A stretch of DNA of 64,000 bases from Parelaphostrongylus tenuis (lineage: Eukaryota; Nematoda; Chromadorea; Rhabditida; Metastrongylidae), in assembly GCA_019055375.1 (NCBI GenBank), contig JAHQIW010000621.1, forward strand, positions 1 to 64,000, written 5' to 3'. Of this stretch, positions 37,901 to 46,904 are shown in pieces; within the stretch, counting starts at the first letter, position 1; each line of letters begins with the position of its first letter. Below the pieces are notes generated by a model. It was not told the origin of the DNA, searched no databases, and saw only the letters and a list, made by a program, of their open reading frames with translations. The position numbers and the translations under genes are program-made.

Positions 37901-38405
37901 AAACCACCTCGTGTTTCGCTTAATAAGAAGAAAGTTTTAGAAAAAAAAATCAACCTTTGGCCAGCGAATACGCGACTCCACTGAAGCAATATCGGTCACA
38001 GATGACATCGATTCCGGAGGAGATGTTTTCTTCTATCAGAGCCGCCTTAAATCACGAAGTCACAGTGAAGTCGCTTTCGTGACTAGCAACTTTACAAAGG
38101 CATTCGCACCTTTTCCCATCTATTCGCTGAAAATGCTAGGTGCAAAGCTCGTTCCGATAGATCGATCTCTTTTCTCAGATAACGATCGATTATCTGACCA
38201 AACGGTTCTTTCCTATCTGCAATTGTAAAAATACTCAAGCAGTCTGCCCAGTAGAATGTCATCGATCTGAAAACTAACCGGGAAACGAAAGCAGCACCGA
38301 TTTGCCGCCCGAGGACTTGATTCTCTCATGAAGTCGTCTAGCCTGAGTTGTTTTACCGCTACGATCTACTCCTTCAAACACTATGAGAGCACCCCGACGA
38401 GACAT
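28973..38405 (-). CDS. dtmk-1: Thymidylate (dTMP) kinase, complete, four exons
   Basis: Phosphorylates dTMP to dTDP with ATP, in the DNA precursor pathway. Predicted 224 residues, close to the family's usual 210-220. Exons in transcript order: 38405-38279, 38216-38110, 38045-37955, 29322-28973. Phases 1, 0 and 1 join exactly, and the codon GGA is split across the last intron. P-loop [11 protein letters not shown] at residues 10-20; FPDR at 41-44 (dTMP-binding region); FSANRWEK at 71-78; [15 protein letters not shown] at 95-109 (the family's DRY/H motif); [12 protein letters not shown]; and the LID region with [14 protein letters not shown]. The first two introns are 62 and 64 bases; the third is 8632 bases and filled with repeats. 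The start Met is three bases after 'atatcaacag', a good acceptor for spliced leader, and the gene follows the ATP synthase f-like gene by 176 bases. C. elegans R53.2 is the expected ortholog (from memory). Family is certain; intactness is supported by uninterrupted exons. Confidence 0.92.
32981..33985. mobile_element. IR-1 long-inverted-repeat MITE
   Basis: Left arm 'gaaggcacaaatatatatccgacctcattcgctggacag' (written in part) is the inverse of the right arm ending in 'ctgtccagcgaatgaggtcg...catttgcccc'. About 1 kb, arms of roughly 150 bases, no transposase frame. Diverged copy. Confidence 0.75.
34035..34560. repeat. Minisatellite, unit about 105-110 bases
   Basis: Tandem, diverged copies of a unit with 'ctcgcaactccattatggcacctatag', 'ccagagtgtcagaa' and 'cctatwgktgtcatagcggctact'. 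Three adjacent units (34055-34310) and further copies at 34370-34440 and 34475-34550, the last two separated by a poly-C run. Confidence 0.8.
34445..34460. repeat. Poly-C homopolymer run
   Basis: A run of more than 14 C on the plus strand within the minisatellite zone. Length is unreliable in most sequencing chemistries. Confidence 0.85.
34925..35656. mobile_element. IR-1 MITE with intact ends
   Basis: Starts TAAGGCGACAAATGAAAAAG and ends with the complement, ...TTTTTCATTTGTTGCCTTA. Inverted arms extend about 130 bases (gctggacaggaacttttc... / ...gaaaagttcctgtccag). About 730 bases, non-coding. Confidence 0.85.
35890..36260. repeat. Diverged fold-back type repeat
   Basis: Contains 'catgaggtctattatggcgctatacagttttggcattgcagcc' in the left part and the inverse 'gctgcaatgccgaaacacgtgtctagtactgtatatgtgcc' at the right, the same motif set as the fold-back family near 55.3, 60.6 and 44.9 kb. 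Confidence 0.6.
36419..36716 (-). repeat. SINE-A copy in the kinase intron
   Basis: Full-length, same strand as the host gene. The head on the minus strand has the box A region 'gcgcagtgcttagagg'. Confidence 0.8.
36873..37782. mobile_element. IR-1 MITE with perfect terminal 12-mer
   Basis: Begins CTTTTCTGTTAGGCGGCGACAA and ends TGTCGCCATCTAACAGAAAAG, an inverted match except for two central bases. The interior has the conserved 'actatgtttcacacccgcc' segment that is an unoccupied version of the insertion site used in the copy at 45.3 kb. Confidence 0.87.
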
Positions 38406-38581
38406 ATTCTGTTGATATCTCACTATTTCTCTCGATTGAAAGCATCAAGAACCAAGCAGCATCGTAGATAAAGCAGAATTCTTTGAGAGAAGAGGTAGTT
38501 CAAATGTTTACAAAAATTTTATTCATACATTCATAACTATGACTAAACCCTTTTCATCACTCAAAGAGCAACACATCGATG
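38406..38581 (-). promoter_or_regulatory. Operon-type intercistronic region
   Basis: 176 bases between the ATP synthase f-like stop and the kinase ATG. On the minus strand an AATAAA lies at 38523-38518, 58 bases after the upstream stop, and the next good acceptor (tatcaacag, AG at 38410-38409) is about 108 bases further on, three bases before the ATG. About 100 bases from poly(A) site to trans-splice site is the known spacing of nematode operons, so SL2-type trans-splicing of the kinase mRNA is expected. Confidence 0.75.
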
Positions 38582-38901
38582 CTACCAATGGTAAATAGTC
38601 TTCTGCATATCCATGTAGCGATGCGCCTTGAACACCCAGTTCAGGAAGGAGAACATGAACATGAAGCGAAAAAGCGTCTTCAGCTGAACAGAAACGAATT
38701 GAACTCTCTATATAGTTACATATTGATAAACAAGAGAAGAGTAACCCACAAGACTTCCGTAGACAGGTCCTGAGTAGTAGTTGTGATGTACTCTCCAGAT
38801 ATTTCTCATGATTTCGTTGTAGATTGCCGAGGGAGTTTTCTCACGGCGACCAATCCATGCCGGAAGATCGGAGAGTTTCACATCGAAAAGTTTCGTATCG
38901 A
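38582..38901 (-). CDS. Mitochondrial ATP synthase subunit f-like (last two exons)
   Basis: Small inner-membrane subunit of the F1Fo ATP synthase peripheral part. Exons in transcript order: 38901-38720 and 38683-38582, separated by a 36-base intron, giving 93 residues. KLFDVKLSDLPAWIGRREKT is the matrix-side N-terminal segment typical of the family; a single hydrophobic segment RFMFMFSFLNWVF is followed by HRYMD and the terminal YHW. The exon at 38901 starts in mid codon after 'gtttcag', so a first exon with the start codon lies upstream and was not identified with confidence (a weak candidate ends at about 38958). C. elegans R53.4 is annotated, from memory, as putative ATP synthase subunit f. 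Position directly upstream of thymidylate kinase supports the call. Confidence 0.72.
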
Positions 38902-38905
38902 CTGA

Positions 38906-40650
38906 AACAACGAGAGTTATTTAGCAGTAATTGCTAGAATGCATGAAAATTCTAACCTTCCCCTGATTTCAAAAATTGTAAATTACACAAAGGCAGCTAG
39001 CCATAGACCCTGTGATGAGAGAAAAATTTGAGGAATTCGTTTTTACAATTTATTTAGAATGCTGGCCAAGACGATGGTCCTTGCGATCTTTGAAGCAGAC
39101 GAGCTGAGTCGTTTCCTAAGCCGTTCGCTGATTGCACGACGATGTTAAAGAAGGAGATGGAACCAGCGTCTTTTTTATCACTTAGTTTCTGAGACACTGC
39201 ATCACTAGCCACTGCGCCATCACGCCTCATAAGGACTAAAACAGTCCATGTCGCTTTTGAAAAGAGAGGGAGCTAAAATTCAGATTCAAGGACGGTACAT
39301 TTATGATACACGTCTATGAATATCAAAAAAAGAGGATGAATGAACTTGTATTCGATTTCACGAAGCATCTCTTGAGGTAATCGAATGCATATCCGACCTT
39401 TATAATAAATTACATTATTGCATTGTAAATGTACCGGCCTTTCGATATATCAAGCAAGTGCTGCTATCCTCCCAGACAAATCTGGTACTAATTCGCCCAT
39501 CGAATATGATGAAAGGTTTAGTAGCTATGAAAGTGGGATCGAACCATCGCGCATCGACTGATCGACCACTATTGAGTCGCAAAGCACCTCTAATATCTGC
39601 GTCACACGTGGCTCGTATGGATACCTAGCTGCAGAATGACAAATTATGAATAAACGCTTGCTGATTAAATATACTCAGTCATGTCTTCAACCCTGCTCTT
39701 TGAAAAAAATCCGAGTTCCACTTATCACAAAGCAGTACTTGATATTGAACTCACGTTTGCCATAGTATCGATAATGACAGTATGGCCCATGAACGTTCTT
39801 GTTCCACCTTTTATCAAACAGACCAATCTCCGTCTTATTCAATACTCTGAAAGAATAGAGGATCTTGATATAATATGGACAACAAGATAATGAGTACTAA
39901 AACTAGCACGTCCAAACCTTCATTTACTTCCAAGTAATTCAATGGGAGCACAAGGAAACTCATGAAAATTGAGTTAATTTCTTCCTCACAGGTACCAGTG
40001 AAAAAAAATCCTCCACAACCAGCCAGTAATCAGTCAGATAGAAACTGCGCTTAACAATTCTTCATGGCTCGCAAGAGCGGTTACTCATGTGCTCAAGCCA
40101 AGTAGTCTATGAAGTTAAAATAAATAAAAAACCAACTCTAAAAAATCTCAACAAAATTATGACTTAGATTATTCGGAACCAATTTCATAAACAGGGGAAG
40201 GGAAACAGCGCAGTGACTAGTTATGCGCTATAATAATAAGAAAAGTTATAAGCATAACGCTGTTTAATCCCCTCACCCCTAACCTTCTCTGGCAATCAAC
40301 CAACTGAAAGCCTTGGGCAGCGCCTTAGTTCGGCTATCAATTCCAAAACCAATCGTCTACCACCGTTCTAAGGCGTTCACAAATGAAAATGAAGCCCTCG
40401 ATCTGCGGTCGAATGACAAATGAGATATTTGTAGAGAATTGTGGAGGATTAATATAAGGAAACCAATCACGCGTCAGAAGTGGGATCAGCACCGAAAAAT
40501 GTGGTTGATGGGGTTGGCTAAATAAATATAAAAGGATTTTACAGACAAAAGGAACAAGTATACAATGGAGAGCTGGTGAATTTTTTTTACAGAAATCTTT
40601 ACTTTACCGCTCTTAAATCAGTGTTAAGTAGGCATAATCATAATAATGCT
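38906..40650. other. Upstream region of the ATP synthase f-like gene, with repeats
   Basis: Contains a tRNA-like segment on the minus strand near 39150-39225 (box A 'tggcgcagtggctagtgatg' on that strand) and a diverged SINE-A at 39350-39616. No promoter or first exon could be settled. Confidence 0.5.
39350..39616 (-). repeat. SINE-A copy, diverged
   Basis: Block order is kept (aggtaatcgaatgcatatc, caagtgctgctatcctcccagacaa, gggatcgaacca, gcaaagcacctc) with many substitutions and a missing 3' end. Confidence 0.7.
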
Positions 40651-40711
40651 ACTGAGTGATTTGCAAAAACATCGACCTCAAGCGGGAGCTGAACGAGCGT
40701 GGAAACAGAGC

Positions 40712-40830
40712 GGTGATCTCGATGGTGTAATGGTTAGCAAACGTTCCTCGGTGAGACGTGAGTACAATTCCCATTTGGGATCGACAGCCTTGCAAATCAC
40801 TCAGCACCTTTCGATATATTCTCAATGAAA
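40712..40830 (+). repeat. tRNA-like repeat, family B
   Basis: Head 'gatggtgtaatggttagcaa' (box A) and 'gtacaattcccatttggg' (box B position), then the family tail 'ttgcaaatcactcagcacc'. No acceptor-stem pairing, so not a functional tRNA. Confidence 0.7.
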
Positions 40831-40947
40831 GTGAATCTCGCAATGATAATAATGGGTACAAGTGGCATAGCGAATAATTTTAACCTGAACCTCGAACATT
40901 TAAGGTCACCCTTAACCAACAGACTTTCCTTTGCTGTATCCTTTTAG

Positions 40948-41158
40948 GCATGAAATTGAAGCTAGTAGTAATCCGACTGAGATATCAATACCAAAAGATG
41001 AATATGTAGCCTTTAAGGATGTTTTAGCCGCCTTTTCCAAGCTTTGGATACCAAAATTTATCCGAGACAAGAGAGTGGGCAATCACGAGTTTTTCAGCGG
41101 GGCTTCGCCATCATCAGTGCCGCTTTCTCGGCCACTTGCTCCCTATCATAGAGATTGA
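40948..41158 (+). CDS. Candidate terminal coding exon, unknown family
   Basis: After 'gtatccttttag' an open frame of 69 codons runs to TGA: HEIEASSNPTEIS, then DVLAAFSKLWIPKFIRDKR and a Ser/Pro-rich end. The composition is protein-like and the acceptor is good, but no family was recognised and no partner exon is visible nearby upstream. Confidence 0.3.
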
Positions 41159-41325
41159 TCGGCGAAGAATGGTAAACTGTTATCGAGTATAACTATTTCT
41201 TACAGTTTACCTACAGTCGATGTGTTGCGACTGATTTTGAGTTGGCACAAAATTTTCCGGACTTTCTCAATTTTTCTCTCCTCATTCGACCGCTTTTTAT
41301 AGTCCTCGCTCAAGAAAAATAAGTG

Positions 41326-41570
41326 TGCTAATGATATAGCATGTTATGAGCTTTTTTGAGGTCTGATACGCGCTAGACAGGCTGTTTCGTCCTCCAAGAC
41401 TCGTCGGCATCATAGTCTCTTTCAGTTCAGCCGATCGGAGGAACACAGCCCAAAGGAATCAGCTGAACCGAGGGAGACTGTGCTACTGACGAGTCCTGGA
41501 AGCCGAACAAGGCGCCTGTCTAACACGCATCAGATCCGGAAACAATTCGTAACATGTTATATCATAATCA
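41326..41570. repeat. Fold-back element (near-perfect palindrome)
   Basis: Left arm 'aatgatatagcatgttatgag...ctgatacgcgctagacagg' is the inverse of the right arm 'cctgtctaacacgcatcag...cgtaacatgttatatcat'. Arms about 110 bases with a short centre near 41450. Confidence 0.85.
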
Positions 41571-41644
41571 GACTACTATTTCTTTCTCGTTGTTGATTAT
41601 ATTCCACGCATTTCAGTTCTAATTCTTACTATCGTTTATAGAAG

Positions 41645-42290
41645 TTTGTTGTTGCTATTTTGATGTATAACACTTATACATTTGTTTTCAGGCGAAATAA
41701 TCCCAAGAACAAAAACGACTGCTGATTCTACACGAGTATCCTTTGACTTCATGTTGCTTTGGCACGTGACGATGTTTATATAGAATCAACAATTGTTTTC
41801 GCTCTCGCAACAAGTCCATCTTGAAACAAATTTTTAGGTGTTACATCTAAAGGTGGTCTAAAGGAAGACCACTGACCCGTTGGTCCGATTTCTTCACGAA
41901 AGCGATGGAAGGAAGATATGATGCTCAGCGAATTCCTAGAGCGAGGAGGACCCACTGGGCTACTCTTGCACGCGATAGGGAAAAATGGAAGAGTTGCTGG
42001 TACCCGCTCGAGTCATTCGACGATCAACGGGACGACAGGTGATACAGGTGATATATATCAAAATGACCATAAGAATCTGCTCTAAACGATAGTAAAAAGA
42101 AAAAACTCAAAGTCATGCAAAACAACCAGAAGAACGAAAAAGTCCCGGAAATTTCTTGCCAACCCAATTCATGAAAATGCAGCTTTCTTCGATCGGCTGT
42201 TCATAATAAGCCTCGTAAAACGGCTAGCATTCTCTAACTCTAAGAGTATGATATGAACGGTTCAACAACGTACGTAACACCTTGTTGTTA
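41645..42290 (+). mobile_element. Mariner-derived repeat, copy 1 (interrupted by an RTE tail)
   Basis: Shares with copy 2 the segments 'tataacacttatacatttgtt', 'cccaagagcaaaaacgactg', 'gaatctgctctaaacgatag' and 'gaaaaagtcccgga'. The second resembles the start of a mariner transposase frame (MELSQEQKRLL). The coding interior is missing, so it is a non-autonomous derivative. Confidence 0.65.
41863..42042 (+). mobile_element. RTE-type LINE, 3' end of the ORF
   Basis: 60-codon frame [15 protein letters not shown]...[18 protein letters not shown] ending in DDQRDDR and TGA. This is the C-terminal tail of the reverse transcriptase of nematode RTE retrotransposons (GRPPTRW..., [11 protein letters not shown]). 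It is followed by a short TGATA-like tail and sits inside copy 1 of the mariner-derived repeat. A 5'-truncated insertion, not autonomous. Confidence 0.8.
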
Positions 42291-42712
42291 TCATTTTGAT
42301 ATATAACACTTATACATTTGTTCTAAGATGGAACTGTCCCAAGAGCAAAAACGACTGTTGATACCACACGAATATAGCTTAAGTTCAACTGAGTCAACTT
42401 TGGCAGTGAACGATACCCGTATAGCATCTTTCTTGCTCTCGAAACAATTCCATCTTTGAACAAATGTTCAAGTGTTACATATCAAGATAACCAAAAGAAT
42501 CTGCTCTAAACGATAGTAAAAACAAAAACAAAAATCAAAGGCATGAAAAATAACCAGAAGAACGAAAAAGTCCCGGATTTCTCTTGCCAACCCAGTTCAT
42601 GAAAATGGAGCTTTCTTCAATCGACTGTTCATTACAAGCCTCGGAAAATGGCTAGAACATTCTCTAAGAGTATATATGAACACTCCAACGACTTACGTAA
42701 CAAATAGTCGAT
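42280..42712 (+). mobile_element. Mariner-derived repeat, copy 2
   Basis: Direct repeat of copy 1 without the RTE insert. Starts 'tgttatcattttgatatataacac', then a frame MELSQEQKRLLIPHE typical of a mariner N terminus, and soon non-coding. Confidence 0.7.
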
Positions 42713-43225
42713 TATAGAGGACCGCATATAATACGCACCCAGCTCTGCAGTCTCTAAGAGACCTCTCCTTATCAGAAAAATAGTTGTGCTAAGCACGTAA
42801 TATGTACGCCTTCGCCTTAGGCGACTTTATTTCAAGACTTCATATAAATATTCAAAGATTGAAGGCAACATGATGAACAACAGTTCTACATCCGAAGATC
42901 TCTTACTTGTTATAGAAGAACACTCCGAAACGCTCGAAGGCTCGCGCGATTGGGATGAAGATCAGGTCCGGAACCCAAGGTTTCAGATGAGTTCCTGGTG
43001 GAGGTGGACGGAACCACGACATCACCGACCGTCACTAAACATCAAAATACACACGCAGTATCGAACGAAGAATAAAGGAGTCGAAGAAATATTGAGTTCC
43101 TCGAGATTTCTTGGAAATAAGACTGATCAATCAATAAAGGAACGACACGGGAAATAACGAACTGCAAAAGACATAAAACTGAGCCTCATACAGCCAAAAT
43201 CAACGAGTTCAGCTCATGCTGCTCA

Positions 43226-43370
43226 ACGATCATGTCAAGCAGAAAAAGAAAAGAAACGAGAAAAAAGAAAAAGAGAAGGAAAAAAAAGGAAAAAAGAAGG
43301 GGAAAAAGGAAAAAAGAAGAGAAAAAGGAAAAGAGAAGGAAAAAAGGCGCGCGAGAGTAAAGGAAAAAAC
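43226..43370. repeat. Polypurine tract
   Basis: About 140 bases almost purely A and G on the plus strand (aagaaaaagagaaggaaaa type), ended by GGCGCGCGAG. Could form triplex or pause polymerases; no gene is linked to it. Confidence 0.85.
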
Positions 43371-43649
43371 CCTTTTTTTCTATTTAAAATAATTATTTAA
43401 AGAGATTCAAGATCAAAGTGGATAGTAGGAATTGACCTTCCAATCAGAAAACTCCAACGCAATACTTTCGTGGACTGGAACGGGCGGCTCGCCAAAGCAC
43501 CGTAGCCGGAATATCGTTACAGGAGTCCTTTCAATCTGCAATGCCACTTGTCCACCCTTGCTGCTGTTGCAGGGTCCGGCTAGGAACTCTTGGGTTTCTC
43601 AAGAGCGAACCTGCTTGAGTCATGCAAAAGAAGGATGAAGCCGTCCACG

Positions 43650-43863
43650 TAGATCGATCCCAGACGGATCCGCCAAGCTTCGCATACATTCATAGCATTG
43701 CAGAGGTGAGTGACCGCATTTCCGGCCTCTACAATGACTCGTGGTCACCTACCGATACTACAAATCACCACTATTAACCTCCGAGACAAGTCTAGCACCG
43801 ATTTGCCGGCACCGGAGGGGCGGAAGGCTTACTAACTATGCGCATGGGATCGAACCATCGACC
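43650..43863 (-). repeat. SINE-A copy, diverged
   Basis: Recognised by 'ggcctctacaatgactcgtgg', 'gagacaagtctagcacc' and 'gggatcgaaccatcgacc'. The 3' end is replaced by unrelated sequence. Confidence 0.7.
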
Positions 43864-43885
43864 TAGTCCGGCCAATCCTAGCCAC

Positions 43886-44158
43886 GAACAATCGAGTGTA
43901 CAACACTCTGTGTTCGTTGAAAACTTCACTGGACATAGAGTGTAAAACGTTCGTCGTCGCTAACTATTAATGTGGGGACTGGAGCACCCACAGAGATTAG
44001 CAAAAGACGAGAAAGGGTAAGTGCTCGACTGACGAGATCGCAAGATCGAAACACGTGTATCGGGCTCTATACGTCAGCCCTCATTGACAGACCACTGACA
44101 TGCGTGGCTCAAAAATATTGAATTTAAGCCGTGGTCTCAAGAAAACACTCGAAACAAA
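43886..44158 (-). mobile_element. IR-2 element, partial copy
   Basis: Matches the nested element at 45.43-45.83 kb in reverse: 'gacatagagtgtaaaacg', 'ctaactattaatgtggggactggagc', 'gatcgcaagatcgaaacacgtgt', 'cagaccactgacatgcgtggctca'. One end is missing. Confidence 0.75.
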
Positions 44159-44258
44159 AGTTATGATATCGAATAGAAGTTGTTTATTTGTTTACAAAAC
44201 ATCTTGCACAAAGCGTAAACATCTGTAAAACATACATAGGAACGAAACTCCAAATAAC

Positions 44259-44350
44259 ATTGTGCAACGGTTAGCATCGCTCCGGAAAGAATGAGATCTG
44301 GGTTCGAATCCCGGCTGATGCAAAGTTTTGCACCGTACTCCTCATTATTG
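44259..44350 (+). repeat. tRNA-like repeat, family B
   Basis: 'tgtgcaacggttagcatcgc' (box A) and 'gggttcgaatcccgg' (perfect box B), followed by the tail 'ttttgcaccgtactcctcattattg'. Ends do not pair into an acceptor stem. Confidence 0.75.
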
Positions 44351-44391
44351 AGATAAAAATAACAACAATTAACTTCAAAGTACTTAACTAA

Positions 44392-44686
44392 AGGACAAGG
44401 CTCTCGGCGCTGATCGATTCCTGAGGGATGCGTCATGCACTTCGTCTTCAGAGTTTAACTTCGTTTGAGGTGATTGAATGCATATCTGGCCTTTACAATG
44501 ACTCGAGGTGGCCTCCCGCTGTACCAAGCCAGTGCTCTTATCCTCCCGGACAAGTCTGAGACCAATCCTGGTACCAATTTACGGACCCCGGAGGAATGGA
44601 TGGCTTGGTGAGCCATGAACACGAGATCGAACCATTGACCTTGTGTGAGACGCAGAGCACCTCTAACCACTGCACTACATACGCTC
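44392..44686 (-). repeat. SINE-A copy, well preserved
   Basis: Full length, directly abutting the fold-back element that follows at 44691. Confidence 0.85.
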
Positions 44687-44690
44687 AAAG

Positions 44691-45031
44691 TAATATAATC
44701 TGATAGAATGTTTTAAGCCTTTCCAGAGGTCCGGTGTGACACCGATAGTGCTAGTCGTACTTCTCGACTCTCTGCAAGCCTCATCAGTAGCACATGTCAT
44801 TCGGCTGATCGTTCCCTACTAGTATAAGGAATCGTCGCCCGAAGTCAAGGTCTTTTTTCACTTGACAAAGAAGTGATACATCTTTGGCGACGATTCCCTA
44901 TAATAGTAGGAGGTGGGCCGAACAGCATGTGCCACTGATGAGGCTTGCCATAGAGCCGAAATGTACGTCTCGCACTAAAAGTGCCAAAAAAGTCCTTCGA
45001 AAGGCTTGAAACATCCTATCAGAGTATATTA
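44691..45031. repeat. Fold-back element with long arms
   Basis: 'taatataatctgatagaatgttttaagcctttc' at the left is the inverse of 'gaaaggcttgaaacatcctatcagagtatatta' at the right. Inner arms continue with 'gcaagcctcatcagtagcacatg' / 'catgtgccactgatgaggcttgc' and 'ggaatcgtcgcc' / 'ggcgacgattcc'. Near-complete hairpin of about 340 bases. Confidence 0.88.
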
Positions 45032-45255
45032 ATTTCTTAATCGAGCCTATAGTCAACTGGAAGGTATTTATCTAAAGAACAAAGCAAGTAAACCTAAGAA
45101 CATTCAAGAGGACAATATGGATTGCTGGAAGTCATGAAAGCTGTCGAAAGCGACGATACAACCGTCGCTTTCGGTGACGAAAAATGGAGCACAGGTAGCC
45201 TGAAATGACTAAAGCTTCTTCGGGAATGAATGAATTAGAAATTAAGATTCTTTTC

Positions 45256-46566
45256 CGTGAGACAGCACGAAATAAAAAAAAAACGATCCCTTCCGCTGGA
45301 CAACAACTTTCCATAAGAATGTTAGTGATCAATCGAAAGCTTAAATCTTTGACTGCAGCCGTACATGGTTGTTTTACGAAAAGACGCTTTTATAATGCTG
45401 TAGCATAGAAAATAAAATTATGTTTTTCGATTCGAGTGTTTTCTTAGACCACAGCTCATAATTTCAATATGCCTGATAATCATTATTTGAGCCACGCATG
45501 TCAGTGGTCTGTCAATGAGGGCTGACTTGTAGAGCCCGATACACGTGTTGCGATCTTGCGATCTCGTCAGTCGGGCAGTTACCCTTCATCGTCTTTTGCT
45601 GATCTCTGTGGGCGCTCCAATCCCCACACTAAGAGTTAGCGACGACGTACGTTTTACACTCTATGTCCAGTGAAACTCACCGGACACAGAGTGTTGTACA
45701 CTCGATTGCTTTTGGCTGGTATATTCAAAATATCACATCTTTCGATTCGAGTGCTATCGGGCTCTATAAGTCAGCCCACCTTAACAGACCACTGACATGC
45801 ATGGCTCAAGAAATGATTGTCAGGCATTTTGAAAAATTATGTTTCACATCCGCGCCGCCCTTCATTGCAATCACGCGTATAATTCGCTGGAAGCACGAAA
45901 AGCATATGAACGTGTAGAGAAAATTTCGTAGTATGTGAGTCAATCGTTTTATTTGGAGTTTCTTGAAAGCGGAAAAAAATCCTTACTGACTAATAAGTTG
46001 CTCTCCAAATGTCTAACGAGTCGGGCCGTCGATTCGATCGCCCCACTCCGCCCACAGATTAGCCGGTAAACAAGCGCGCCGAAGATGTAAAACTCGACTT
46101 TCTTTCCCTGCTAGAGTGCAATGACACGGTCTTTCCCAGAAAATAAGCACAGTGTTGGAATCAGGAAAACCTACGCTATCGAATGATTATTAATAATCTA
46201 AAGAAAGAGCTCTGTTCAGCGCGTTGTAAAACAGAAATTTTTTCTGTCTCCTACAGCGCTATTAAAAGCGCTTTTTCGAAAAGCAAAAGCATTTCAAGTT
46301 CTTCGAGACTTGCGCTATCGAAAGAGTACTAGCACTCTAGAGGAAGGAAATCTGTACGGCGAAATATAAGCGAGGAGTAAGAAAAAAAAGCGTGGTGTGT
46401 GAAACATGATTTTATTCTAGACACCACACCATTACAAAATATCATTTCGAAAACTGGACAGGACTGCTCTAGCCAGAGATTCAAGCTTTCAAATGATCAC
46501 TAACCCTCTTATGAAAAGCTCTTCTTCAGCGAAAGGGATCAGTTTTCATCCCGTGCCGTCCTAACG
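45256..46566. mobile_element. IR-1 MITE carrying a nested IR-2 element
   Basis: Arms as in the other IR-1 copies (cgctggacaacaactttccataag / cttatgaaaagctcttcttcagcg). The interior is interrupted by a 408-base insert at 45426-45833 flanked by the 11-base direct repeat AAATTATGTTT. Confidence 0.85.
45426..45833. mobile_element. IR-2 element, nested insertion
   Basis: 408 bases flanked by AAATTATGTTT on both sides (45415-45425, 45834-45844). Internal inverted ends: 'gagccacgcatgtcagtggtctgtcaatgagggctgactt' region and its inverse near the right end. Empty versions of the target exist in the IR-1 copies at 37.04 and 61.44 kb. Confidence 0.85.
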
Positions 46567-46605
46567 CAAAAAGCACTGAAAATAGAAGGAACAAAGAGCG
46601 GTGGC

Positions 46606-46735
46606 ATCGTGGTGTAGCGGTAGCACGGGCTCCCTATTATGCAGAGACGTCGAGTTCATCCTGTCTGATGTCGAATGCTTTGCATAGCACTCAACACTAC
46701 TAGGTATGTATTTATAACATCATAGCATTACTGAT
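46606..46735 (+). repeat. tRNA-like repeat, family B
   Basis: 'catcgtggtgtagcggtagcac' (box A-like) and 'gagttcatcctgtctg' at the box B position, then 'tttgcatagcactcaacactactaggta', the family tail. Confidence 0.7.
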
Positions 46736-46904
46736 GAGCAAGAAGAATAGGGAAGTTCATTCGTGCAATGGATATTTTTCCAGGGTTTTTATTCAGCGGT
46801 GTTGTCTCTCCGTAGGGAAGGAAGGGGGTAGTGTAGCCTGAAAAAGAGTTCTTCAAAACCTTTTCTTTATTTCCATTTTTATTCGATCCGTCCCGTCTCG
46901 CAAA

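Larger units (their letters stand above)
29323..37954 (-). other. 8.6-kb repeat-filled intron of thymidylate kinase
   Basis: Bounded by donor AAAG|GTTGAT and acceptor TTTTTAG|GA, it carries at least three IR-1 inverted-repeat elements, one SINE-A copy, a 107-base-type minisatellite, a poly-C run and other dispersed pieces. Between 29.32 and 32.98 kb I see several open frames, the longest 30075-30464, but none with domain features or splice context, and tRNA-like fragments near 31840 and 32620. Confidence 0.85.

Noticed and set aside
39681..39770. First exon of the ATP synthase f-like gene on the minus strand (MGHTVIIDTMAN then GTGAGT)
   Set aside because: Ends in phase 0 whereas the 38901 exon needs phase 1.
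44259..44350. A functional tRNA gene (perfect box B)
   Set aside because: The ends cannot form a 7-base acceptor stem and the unit continues into the family B tail; it is a tRNA-derived repeat.
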